Positions 44,045 through 52,175 of a stretch of 64,000 nucleotides of DNA are shown here, piece by piece. The notes beneath the pieces were generated by a model that saw nothing but the letters and a program-made list of their open reading frames with translations, ran no database searches and had not been told where the DNA came from. The stretch spans positions 39,955-103,954 of the forward strand of contig NZ_FRDI01000008.1 in NCBI RefSeq assembly GCF_900143255.1, written 5' to 3'. This stretch comes from Desulfovibrio litoralis DSM 11393. GTDB lineage: Bacteria; Desulfobacterota; Desulfovibrionia; Desulfovibrionales; Desulfovibrionaceae. The first letter of the stretch is position 1; each line of letters starts with the position of its first letter. The position numbers and the translations under genes are program-made.

Positions 44045-45976
44045 ATGACTAACTCTTGGATCAACGGAGTACTAGAAAACTCCAACCAATCAGGATTATG
44101 GACACCTAAACAAAACAAGATTGTCGTAGGGCGAGATGTTGGGCGTATTAGTGCCACCGGGTTTGAGACACAAAAAGAAAAGATTGTACTTGGCGATGGC
44201 GACGATGTTGCCTTTAAGTCTAAAAATATTTTTGACCTTGCCAAACGTGGGTCTATGTCGGGATATAGCGTTAAAAATTTTCGTGATGTATCAGATAACG
44301 ATTTGGCAAATAAAACAGTTACCAATTCAGAATCTCTTTTTGAAAATGATAAATACTTTGTTGCTTTTTTTGATAACACAATAACTATTTATGAAAAAAA
44401 TGATGATCCCAAAACACCAGCCAAGCTAATAATCTCTACCAAAATAAAAGACGATACCCTAATTAGTTGGGGCGAAGACGGCGTTCCTCAAATTACTACA
44501 GGTGCGGCGGCTAAAACAGATAATGTGCTTAAGGCTACGGGCATCAACGATATTTTAATCCGCAAAAATGCCTCTAAAGTAGAAGCCGGAACAGGAACCA
44601 TTGTGTTAAACCTTGCAAAAGGCGGAACCTTCAGCGGTGGTAGCAATGTTACTTATAAAGGGTTCTATGACACAGCCGATATTGTTGATGATGGCACTCA
44701 AAAAACATTTGCCGGATACTTCACCAATATGAAGATATCTACGGAAAAAGGGAATTCTATTTTTTCAGGTGTTTTTGAAGACTCAACTATTAAAGCAGGG
44801 AAAGGAGCAGATACTTTCTCCGGATATTTTGCTCGTACAGAAGTAAGCGGTGGAGATGGCGATAACCTCTTTAATGGTATGTTTATGGATCATAGTAAGG
44901 TTATTGGAGGGGAAGACAACGATACTTTCTATGGTCGTTTTATAGAGTCTAGCGTGGATGGCGGAAAAGGAGATGATAGCTTTGGTTCAGGGGCAAGAAT
45001 TAGCCAAATGAGTTTATTATACTCTCTTCAATTCCAACAATCTTACATGGGGTTGGAAAGCGATTTTATTAATAGCGAAATTGATGCAGGAGAAGGCAAT
45101 GATACTTTCAAGGGTATCATGTCTGGTGGAAGCATAAATCTGAATAAAGGGAATGACAAGGCTGAGGGTATATTCCAAGAGGCTTCGGTTGACGGTTCTG
45201 ACGGAGATGACAACATTAACGCATGGTATAGCGAGATGAGTCATTTTTCTACAGGTGAAGGTAATGATGCCATAATGCTTGAAACAGGTAGTTTTAATAC
45301 TGTTAACACAGGAAAAGGCTATAACTCTATTATTATGGGTGCAAATGAGCAACAAACCGGCGGAAGCAGTGATGCAGATATGATACACCGTGGAGTTATT
45401 TGGATGAACTCTATGGAAATGCAACCAATCGAAGCAGGAGAACAACACAACAACCATGTTAACGCAACAGAGGGAGAAAGTACTGTTGTCGTGCGTGATG
45501 GTAAATCAGAACATGTTGTGGTTAGCGGTTCAGCCGAGAACTTAGGTAATAAAGACAATTCAACAACTCAAGCTACAAGTAATGGATCAGAAAAAGCATC
45601 TGAAAATATCGATGAATTCTCTCCATATACAACACAGAGTGGGATAATTAACGCTATCGTAAAAGCAGAAGAACAGAATAAAACACAAGCTCAAAAAACT
45701 GAAGCAATCAGTGATGCTAAAGAAAAAACTGAGAATAAACAAGATGCCGTTCGCCCCACTGTAAAGCAATATAGCATTTTCAACTCAGGTGAAAAGCAAA
45801 ATACAGGATTAGTCGCAACTACCGTAACAACAAGTAATGGAGAAAATTTAAGTTTTGATGGTATTGTGCGTCGTGCGGAGACTGAAAAGAAAGGAGACGA
45901 TCTTGGCATGGTGAAAGTCATGCGTTATGCGAACGCTCAAGGATACTATGAATCTCAAATATATAAAATATTCTAG
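44045..45976 (+). CDS. Glycine/aspartate-repeat protein, RTX-like or beta-helix
   Basis: The 643-aa protein lacks a signal peptide. Residues about 230-440 are built from about ten units of roughly 20 residues with the core GxGxDxF/xG: for example GKGADTFSGYF, GGDGDNLFNGMF, GGKGDDSFG and GEGNDTFKG. Between them are segments such as DSTIKA and ESSVDG. These look like RTX calcium-binding turns but are longer spaced, as in a beta-helix. Residues 450-640 are polar and N/T/E-rich, with a final YANAQGYYESQIYKIF. GGGAG precedes the ATG. Type I secretion is possible, but no transporter gene is nearby. Family not recognised. Confidence 0.6.
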   Translation: MTNSWINGVLENSNQSGLWTPKQNKIVVGRDVGRISATGFETQKEKIVLGDGDDVAFKSKNIFDLAKRGSMSGYSVKNFRDVSDNDLANKTVTNSESLFENDKYFVAFFDNTITIYEKNDDPKTPAKLIISTKIKDDTLISWGEDGVPQITTGAAAKTDNVLKATGINDILIRKNASKVEAGTGTIVLNLAKGGTFSGGSNVTYKGFYDTADIVDDGTQKTFAGYFTNMKISTEKGNSIFSGVFEDSTIKAGKGADTFSGYFARTEVSGGDGDNLFNGMFMDHSKVIGGEDNDTFYGRFIESSVDGGKGDDSFGSGARISQMSLLYSLQFQQSYMGLESDFINSEIDAGEGNDTFKGIMSGGSINLNKGNDKAEGIFQEASVDGSDGDDNINAWYSEMSHFSTGEGNDAIMLETGSFNTVNTGKGYNSIIMGANEQQTGGSSDADMIHRGVIWMNSMEMQPIEAGEQHNNHVNATEGESTVVVRDGKSEHVVVSGSAENLGNKDNSTTQATSNGSEKASENIDEFSPYTTQSGIINAIVKAEEQNKTQAQKTEAISDAKEKTENKQDAVRPTVKQYSIFNSGEKQNTGLVATTVTTSNGENLSFDGIVRRAETEKKGDDLGMVKVMRYANAQGYYESQIYKIF

Positions 45977-45998
45977 AAACTTCTTTTGTAAACAAATA

Positions 45999-46040
45999 AA
46001 GACCATTGCAAAACCAACTCATTTTACAGGAAAAATTGAT
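45999..46040 (-). repeat. Decayed copy of the dispersed structured repeat
   Basis: AAGACCATTGCAAAA, the end of the repeat, is joined directly to ACTCATTTTACAGGAAAA, which lies about 85 bases further inside copy A. The middle is therefore missing. The orientation is that of copy B. The rest of 45977-46236 shows one small GGGAC/GTCCC hairpin near 46165 and no gene. Confidence 0.65.
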
Positions 46041-46236
46041 ATCCATTCTTCACAGGTTTATATGCTTTTGAAACTCCATGTAAAATAACTAGTCTGATCA
46101 GGGACAACATTAATATCTCTATCAATATCCCATAAGGTTGGCTGATAATTGAAACTGCGTGGGACTATGTCCCAACAAAACTGAAAAGGTAGTAGCCAAA
46201 AGCAAAACAGACACAAGAAACAACGAAATTCTTAAC

Positions 46237-47139
46237 CTAAGCCTCTGGAGAAACAAAAAAAGTTTTATCTTCACGAACCCAACCGTGTCGATTTTTAACA
46301 TCCTTTATTTTTAGCCACAAAAAATCGTCGTCATCAATTATCGCGTCAATTACGCTACAAGAACTATCTCTATTTATTATATATGCAACTTGAGATTTAG
46401 TGTCATGATTTTTATATACAGTAACAGGCGACTTTGCATATATACTGACTGGAGGCTGTGAACCCGATATATTGATAACTAGTTTTTCTTTTTTATTTTC
46501 AAATAAATGTACTTTTTCCAATGCAATTAATTTATTCCCTCCAGATTGTGTGTCGTACGTATCTCTAGAATACAAATTATACGTGTCTGAATGCAACGAG
46601 TATCTTTTTTTGTTTAAAAAATATTTCGTTATCCTAAGGATATTCCCTGTTTTGTCATAAAATTCTAAACTTTTTTCTTTTCTATTAAATCGAGGGGCTG
46701 AAAGCCATATTTGTTCATCGCTACCTATTTCAAGATCACTACGCATTCTTTTTATACTTGCAGTTTCAAATATATCATCAATACCATCATATCCATCTTC
46801 ATCAATTAGGTAGTACCAAATATTCGCACCGTCAGATTTTTTTATGAAAAATTCTACCCTGCCATCAAAGGTCAAGTCCGCAGCAAGAACATCAGGAGCG
46901 CCGAACCCACAGCCTTTTTCCACATTTCCGTCCATCAACTCTCCCAGAAGAATGTTATTCTTGCCGTCAAATCTATAAAGAGAACATCCAACCCTAATAA
47001 TGCTGATATTTTTATTAGCTATACTGATGTTATAGGCAGTATTTTCTTTTCCAAGAGTCAAGGGAACAAAATCATTTGCCACTGATATGTTGCACATATA
47101 AGCATAAAAGCAGATTAAAAAAAATGTTATTCGTTTCAT
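46237..47139 (-). CDS. Exported protein with C-terminal SH3-like domain
   Basis: The 300-aa protein has an N-terminal signal peptide (ITFFLICFYAYMCNISVA). The middle has strand-rich sequence with DLTFDGRVEFFIKK and an EF-hand-like DEDGYDGIDDIFE. The C-terminus, about 235-298, is an SH3b-type domain (SPVTVYKNHDTKSQVAYIIN, ending HGWVREDKTFF). Such domains often bind cell-wall peptides. The upstream leader GGCTCTTTTTATGAAACG is shared with the next gene. Function unknown. Confidence 0.7.
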   Translation of the reverse strand: MKRITFFLICFYAYMCNISVANDFVPLTLGKENTAYNISIANKNISIIRVGCSLYRFDGKNNILLGELMDGNVEKGCGFGAPDVLAADLTFDGRVEFFIKKSDGANIWYYLIDEDGYDGIDDIFETASIKRMRSDLEIGSDEQIWLSAPRFNRKEKSLEFYDKTGNILRITKYFLNKKRYSLHSDTYNLYSRDTYDTQSGGNKLIALEKVHLFENKKEKLVINISGSQPPVSIYAKSPVTVYKNHDTKSQVAYIINRDSSCSVIDAIIDDDDFLWLKIKDVKNRHGWVREDKTFFVSPEA

Positions 47140-47187
47140 AAAAAGAGCCTCAGTTATAAGATTTTTCCCATGCGTATATGGCTGAAA

Positions 47188-47715
47188 TTACCAATAATAC
47201 TTCTCAATAAATGTACTAATAAGTTCAGAATCTTGTTCCGTGAGTTTAACAGCAGTACAGTCATCGGCATCAAAAAACACACCTTTGGCAGCAAAAACCT
47301 CTGTTAATTCTGAATATAATACTATATCTAATAAATCAGAGTTTTCCCCTGTTCCTTCAAGCATTTTCATCTTGAAATTCTTTTTAAACCGCCCCGTACA
47401 AACTAATTTAGACACAGTCATCCCATATTCTTTATCAGAAAAATACTCTTTATACCAAGAACGTTCTTGATTATACTTATCACCCCAATCACGCCCTTGA
47501 ACATGCAAATAAACATCTTTACCAACATATTGATTGTTATTAACATTTTCATTGCTAATCACCAACATATCCGGACACTCACCACATGCCCATCGAGGAT
47601 ACCACAGCGAAACAGTATCTTGCTCCGAAACATAATACGGATACTGCATCAAGAGTTTATAAAATAAAACAGGTGCAAAAATCAGAAATATTACGATAAA
47701 AAGTTTTCGTTTCAT
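47188..47715 (-). CDS. Exported or anchored protein of unknown function
   Basis: The 175-aa protein has a short hydrophobic start (KLFIVIFLIFAPVLFYKLL) that is an anchor or signal peptide. The mature part contains SLWYPRWACGECPDMLVISN, and a C-terminal stretch with the fragment FFDADDCTAV. There is one close CxxC pair (CGEC) and two more cysteines. It ends 48 bases before the SH3 gene and shares its start-region sequence. No family is recognised. Confidence 0.6.
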   Translation of the reverse strand: MKRKLFIVIFLIFAPVLFYKLLMQYPYYVSEQDTVSLWYPRWACGECPDMLVISNENVNNNQYVGKDVYLHVQGRDWGDKYNQERSWYKEYFSDKEYGMTVSKLVCTGRFKKNFKMKMLEGTGENSDLLDIVLYSELTEVFAAKGVFFDADDCTAVKLTEQDSELISTFIEKYYW

Positions 47716-47739
47716 AAAAAGAGCCTTTTTTTAGTGCCA

Positions 47740-48498
47740 TTATTCTTTTGCACCTAACTGGATTAATTCATTCACTGCGTTAATATTTTTATTTTTTTTG
47801 GCAAAAGCTAAAGCACTCACTCCATCTTCGTCTTTTGCATTTATATCAGCACCCTCTTTTACTAATGCCCTAATAATTTCAGGATTTTTATTTTGCCAAG
47901 CGGCAGCCATCAAAGCTGTTTTTTCATATTTCGTTCTTGCGTTAACTTCCGCCCCCGCTTTGATTAATGCGTTTATCACAACAGGGTCATTACTCTTGGC
48001 GGCAGCTTTCATTAAAACAGTCTCACTCTGTTTATTTTTATAATTTACCTCAGCTCCTGCCTTGATAAATTCAAGTGCAATCGCAGGTTTAGGATTCTCC
48101 ACGGCAAAAACTAAAGGGACGCCATAGCCGTTATTTTGATTAATTTCAGCCCCTGCTTTAATTAATTCAGCGATAATTTTCGGATTTTCATTTTTCATTG
48201 CCGCAAAAGTCAGGGCTGTATTCCCCATTTTATCTTTTGCATTCACATCAACCCCGGCTTTAATAATTTCAGCAATAAATTCCGCATCTTTGCTATAATA
48301 TACCGCACACATTAGAACGGTTTCATTATCTATCGCTTTTAAATTTATATCAGTCCCTAATTTAATAACTGCCTTAAATTCTTCTATTTTGTTCTCTTTA
48401 ATCAGCTCAAACAACTCTTCAACCGTCGCACTATAAGCAGGCAAACAAAGACACTGTAAAAACAAAAAAACACAAGTTAAAACCATTAGTTTACGCAT
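47740..48498 (-). CDS. Exported ankyrin-repeat protein
   Basis: The ATG at 48498 is chosen because GAGGAT lies upstream; the longer frame starts at 48528. The 252-aa protein has a signal peptide (MVLTCVFLFLQCLCLPAYSA). About six ankyrin repeats follow, with units such as GNTALTFAAMKNENPKIIAE, ETVLMKAAAKSNDPVVINAL and KTALMAAAWQNKNPEIIRAL. Most units contain GAEVN or GADIN. Ankyrin repeats bind proteins; in the periplasm the partner may be an enzyme or an envelope factor. It lies upstream of the 175-aa gene. Confidence 0.88.
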   Translation of the reverse strand: MRKLMVLTCVFLFLQCLCLPAYSATVEELFELIKENKIEEFKAVIKLGTDINLKAIDNETVLMCAVYYSKDAEFIAEIIKAGVDVNAKDKMGNTALTFAAMKNENPKIIAELIKAGAEINQNNGYGVPLVFAVENPKPAIALEFIKAGAEVNYKNKQSETVLMKAAAKSNDPVVINALIKAGAEVNARTKYEKTALMAAAWQNKNPEIIRALVKEGADINAKDEDGVSALAFAKKNKNINAVNELIQLGAKE

Positions 48499-48510
48499 AA
48501 AAATATCCTC

Positions 48511-48546
48511 AAAAAAAAACTCCAACACCTACAAAGATGCTGGAGT
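48511..48546 (-). terminator. Terminator of the second paaK
   Basis: AACTCCAGCA pairs with TGTTGGAGTT on the reverse strand (one G-U) and a run of nine Ts follows. It is placed 20 bases after the paaK stop and before the ankyrin gene. Confidence 0.85.
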
Positions 48547-48566
48547 TTATTTATTATAACAAATAC

Positions 48567-49874
48567 TTAGTCCTTTCTTTTATCAACAACTCTGATCGCT
48601 TTACCTTCGCTTTTGGGCAATGAATTTGCCTCAACCAAGTCAACTTTAGGCGTAAATAAAAGTTCGTCTTTTAAACGCTCCGCTATGTTGCGTTGTAATT
48701 GATGCAGGACGCGCATATCTTCTTTCTTTTCTTCTTCAAAGAACGCAGGATTGATTTCAACTTTAACTTGAAGCTGATCTATACTGCCTTCTTTAATAAG
48801 TTCAAGCACATAGTTTTGTCCAACTTGAGGGAAAGACAATAAAACCTGCTCCACCTGCATAGGATAAAAGTTACAACCTTTGATAATAAGCATATCGTCA
48901 GAACGCCCTAAAATTCTATCAATACGGCGATGTTCTCGCCCACAAACACAAGAACCATTAATAAAACGACTCAAATCACGAGTTCTATAACGTAAAATCG
49001 GCATACCCTTACGGCATAAAGTAGTAAAAACCAACTCTCCGATTTCGCCATCTTTAACGGGTTCTAAGGTTTTAGGATCAATGATTTCAACAATATAAGC
49101 ATCTTCCCAAACATGCAGACCATTTTGTGCAATACATTCAAATGCAACGCCAGGCCCGTTCATTTCAGACAAGCCATAAGAGTTAAAGGCTCTTAAACCC
49201 AATAAATGTTCTATACGCTGGCGAGCTTCTTCCGTATGCGGTTCTGCTCCGATTAAAGCGATTTTAGCGGGTAATTCCCTAGGGTCAAAACCGTCTTCTT
49301 TTAATTTTTCGCCAATATGTAAGGCATAAGAAGGTAAAATATGTACGGCTTTAACTTTAAAATCTTGGATAAATTTTAGTTGGCGACGAGTGTTACCCGC
49401 TCCGGCAGGAATAGTCATACAACCGAGCCTTTCCGCCCCATAGTGAATCCCGAGTCCACCGGTAAACAAACCGTAGCCTGCCATATTTTGAAAGCTGTCT
49501 TCTCTGCGAATTCCGACCATATACATACAACGAGCCATTAAATCAGCCCAAGAATTAATATCATCTTGAGTATGACAAATAACAGTCGGCGTTCCCGTTG
49601 TTCCGCTTGAAGCATGAAGACGCACGATTTCAGAGCGTGGAGTAGCTAAAAAAGCATCAGGATAACCGGCACGCAGATCATCTTTAGTTGTGAAGGGAAT
49701 TTTTTTTAAATCATCTAAGCTTTTTATAGTCGAAGCATTAATTTTAGCTTCTTTTAGTTTTTTTGCATAATAAGGTGCTTTTAAAGCTTGTTCAACTGTA
49801 TTTTGCAAGCGTACTAATTGTGCTTTGTTGATTTCGTCTCGTGTCCATTTTTCTTCTTCATGCAAACAATCCAT
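48567..49874 (-). CDS. paaK: Phenylacetate-CoA ligase family protein (second copy)
   Basis: The 435-aa protein is a paralogue of 25592-26899 with the same length and order of motifs: [16 protein letters not shown] near residue 90, FNSYGLSEMNGPGVAFEC near 230, ILRYRTRDLSRFI and [20 protein letters not shown] near 330. It differs clearly in detail, so the two probably activate different aryl or acyl acids. It has its own terminator and no operon partner. Confidence 0.87.
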   Translation of the reverse strand: MDCLHEEEKWTRDEINKAQLVRLQNTVEQALKAPYYAKKLKEAKINASTIKSLDDLKKIPFTTKDDLRAGYPDAFLATPRSEIVRLHASSGTTGTPTVICHTQDDINSWADLMARCMYMVGIRREDSFQNMAGYGLFTGGLGIHYGAERLGCMTIPAGAGNTRRQLKFIQDFKVKAVHILPSYALHIGEKLKEDGFDPRELPAKIALIGAEPHTEEARQRIEHLLGLRAFNSYGLSEMNGPGVAFECIAQNGLHVWEDAYIVEIIDPKTLEPVKDGEIGELVFTTLCRKGMPILRYRTRDLSRFINGSCVCGREHRRIDRILGRSDDMLIIKGCNFYPMQVEQVLLSFPQVGQNYVLELIKEGSIDQLQVKVEINPAFFEEEKKEDMRVLHQLQRNIAERLKDELLFTPKVDLVEANSLPKSEGKAIRVVDKRKD

Positions 49875-50006
49875 AACCTACTCCGCTATTTTTTATTATT
49901 TTCAACTTATAAATCGCTAAAAGCCTTTAAAAGAGATAACAAGTTTTAGAAAAATACACTAGCGAGAAATTGAGGTTTTTAGATTTTTCTTTTGTTATCA
50001 AGTTAT

Positions 50007-50046
50007 AAAAAATGCTAAACTCATTTTAAAACAAGCTTAGCATTTT
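50007..50046 (-). terminator. Terminator of the flavoprotein gene
   Basis: AAAATGCTAA (50009-50018) pairs with TTAGCATTTT (50037-50046) around an 18-base loop; on the reverse strand the stem is followed by TTTTTTATAAC. It lies 20 bases after the stop at 50065. Confidence 0.75.
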
Positions 50047-50064
50047 ACATATTATTTCAAGATA

Positions 50065-50700
50065 TTAACGAATAAAATTCATATAAACTTTATCTTCACG
50101 AGCCGGAGGAGTAACCACGCCCTTTCCGTTTTCGACAAGTTTTAAAAGCCACGCCATGTTTTTTCCTAACATACGCATAACTTGCATACCTTCGAGGTCT
50201 TGTTCTACTTCGCCGGGGTTCATGCCGTATGTTAAAGTCCAATAGTTAGAATTTGGCATAAGCATTTCGTTATATTGTAGATATTTGTTGAGCTGATCAA
50301 CAACATGAATACCGCCCGCACGACGCACAGCAGCCACAGAAGCCCCGACCTTGTGTCTTAATAAACCGCCATTAACAGCGGAGACATAAAACACACGGTC
50401 TAAAAAGCCTTTCATATTTCCGCTCATGTTCGCAAAATGCACGGGCGAACCTAAAACTATGCCGTCCGCTTCGGCTAATAAAGGAATACTGCTATTCACA
50501 ATATCAGTATCAATCGCACATTTCATGTTTTGTTTTTTTCTACAAGTTCCGCAGTGAATACAGCCACTAACAGGCTTTGTCCCGATTTGTAACATTTCGG
50601 TTTGAATGCCGGCGGCGTTAAGCTCCGCTCCAACTGTATTTAAGGCTAAAGCGGTATTGCCTTTTGATCTTGGGCTACCGTTAATTAATAATACTTTCAT
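50065..50700 (-). CDS. Iron-sulfur flavoprotein / NADPH-dependent FMN reductase-like
   Basis: The 211-aa protein has a flavodoxin-like start (LLINGSPRSKGNTALALNTV). A cluster-type motif GCIHCGTCRKKQNMKC near residue 47 is the pattern of iron-sulfur flavoproteins. GIVLGSPVHFANMSGNMKGF near 85 binds FMN. It would shuttle electrons between ferredoxin and an acceptor in an anaerobe. The gene is monocistronic. The reaction is not known. Confidence 0.85.
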   Translation of the reverse strand: MKVLLINGSPRSKGNTALALNTVGAELNAAGIQTEMLQIGTKPVSGCIHCGTCRKKQNMKCAIDTDIVNSSIPLLAEADGIVLGSPVHFANMSGNMKGFLDRVFYVSAVNGGLLRHKVGASVAAVRRAGGIHVVDQLNKYLQYNEMLMPNSNYWTLTYGMNPGEVEQDLEGMQVMRMLGKNMAWLLKLVENGKGVVTPPAREDKVYMNFIR

Positions 50701-50741
50701 GTGGTTATCCTTTTATATTTGGGGTTTGGTTAAAGTTTTTG

Positions 50742-52130
50742 TTATTTTGTAGGGTTTATGGTGGATTTTAAACTACTAGCCATACTAGCCATAGTCGCCA
50801 TTGTTTTTAACATTTCTTGTTGTATTGCCAAAATATCATTAGAATTTTTACTGTTGATATAACCATTATCTGGGAGTTGTAACATGGAGTCAGTCATTTT
50901 TAGAATTAAGTTTTGGCGTAAATCACTTTTATCATCAATATTTTTCATGATTTCAATACAATTTGCAAGTGCTGTTGCTAAACGATAATAATTTTCTTGG
51001 ATATTTCTACCAACTTTATACATTTTTCCACACCAAAGCATAGCAGAAATAAGCAGAAAGAAAAATAACATACGTGGAGCAATAAAGATAAGAAAAGAAA
51101 AAATATCAAAACTATCTTTGGGTACAGATGGAGAATTCAAACCAGGAGCTATTCCATCAAGTGCTTTTTTTATATAATCAACAATACTGATATTAGGTGA
51201 AATTATTGTAAATAATATCACAATAGTCATTAAAAACAACACAACCGCTGTTCGCAACCACCATTTATTAGGCACATCAAACTTTTCAGCTAGTTCATCA
51301 AAATTACTAGCATATACAATATTAATAACTCTTTTTTCAGCAGTATTTATGACTTTTGAAACTTTTTCTTCACCAGTGTTGATAGCTTTCGAAATTCTTG
51401 TTTCAAATCCTTTAACTTGTTGTTCCATTTTAAAGATTTGAAGTTCCTTGCCATATAAATAAAGTAAAGAATTTAATGTATTTTGTTCTTCTAAGGTTAA
51501 ATTGTCTTGAGACAAAATTTTATCAAGAAAAAATTTTATACTCTGTCGTTGTTTCTCTAAATTTGATGTAGCTTTTTCAAAATCACTTAGCTCAGTATTG
51601 ATATTAAAAAGAGAAAAATCACCTGACATTATCCAAGGATAAAGAACCTTGATTTCTTTACCGTTCACTTGATAGTCTTGAATATGCTGATTCTTCAACA
51701 TAGACCACAACGGAACAAGCGTTCGGAATAATTCCTTAGACTTAATTAATAATTCTAAATGTGCAAGGATATTCTTAATATAAGGATGATTATCAAAACA
51801 ACTGTTTATAGATGAAGTTGCGTTTTGAATATTATCAACAATAATTTTTAGTTCATCACTAGAAAATATTAAATCATCATCTAGAAGGCTAGATTTATTA
51901 TTAATCGCATTTTCTACAAGAGAAATAAGACTCCAATCCGAAGTACCAAAGTAAAAAACAATATATTCACTAATAACAGAATATACACTATCCACTATCG
52001 CCAATTTAGATTTAGGGTTATTTTTTTCTCTTTTTATTTTTTTTATCGCCTCATAAAACCCCTCCAAAGCGGTAATAAAAGTTCTATTACCGCTCGGAGT
52101 TCCATTATTATCATCTGGTGTTTGCGTCAT
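50742..52130 (-). CDS. Unknown protein with two C-terminal transmembrane segments
   Basis: The ATG at 52130 is preferred to a TTG two codons earlier; AAAAGG lies eight bases upstream. The 462-aa protein is mostly cytosolic and helical. A coiled-coil-like tract lies near 225-265 (EQQVKGFETRISKAINTGEE). Two hydrophobic segments are near 295-315 (AVVLFLMTIVILFTI) and 350-370 (FLIFIAPRMLFFFLLI). The tail has repeated MATMASMASS. I do not recognise a family. Its layout resembles membrane-anchored accessory or defence proteins but nothing proves that. Confidence 0.6.
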   Translation of the reverse strand: MTQTPDDNNGTPSGNRTFITALEGFYEAIKKIKREKNNPKSKLAIVDSVYSVISEYIVFYFGTSDWSLISLVENAINNKSSLLDDDLIFSSDELKIIVDNIQNATSSINSCFDNHPYIKNILAHLELLIKSKELFRTLVPLWSMLKNQHIQDYQVNGKEIKVLYPWIMSGDFSLFNINTELSDFEKATSNLEKQRQSIKFFLDKILSQDNLTLEEQNTLNSLLYLYGKELQIFKMEQQVKGFETRISKAINTGEEKVSKVINTAEKRVINIVYASNFDELAEKFDVPNKWWLRTAVVLFLMTIVILFTIISPNISIVDYIKKALDGIAPGLNSPSVPKDSFDIFSFLIFIAPRMLFFFLLISAMLWCGKMYKVGRNIQENYYRLATALANCIEIMKNIDDKSDLRQNLILKMTDSMLQLPDNGYINSKNSNDILAIQQEMLKTMATMASMASSLKSTINPTK

Positions 52131-52175
52131 AATCAATGCCTTTTATTATAAGACCTTATTTATCAGACCAAAAAA

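Noticed and set aside
45017..45457. 146-aa reverse frame inside the glycine/aspartate-repeat gene
   Set aside because: It has no ribosome binding site or recognisable motif and lies opposite a strongly patterned repeat protein.
46160..46185. Terminator of the glycine/aspartate-repeat gene near 46165
   Set aside because: GGGAC/GTCCC forms a small hairpin with a 3-base loop but is about 190 bases past the stop and has no T run.
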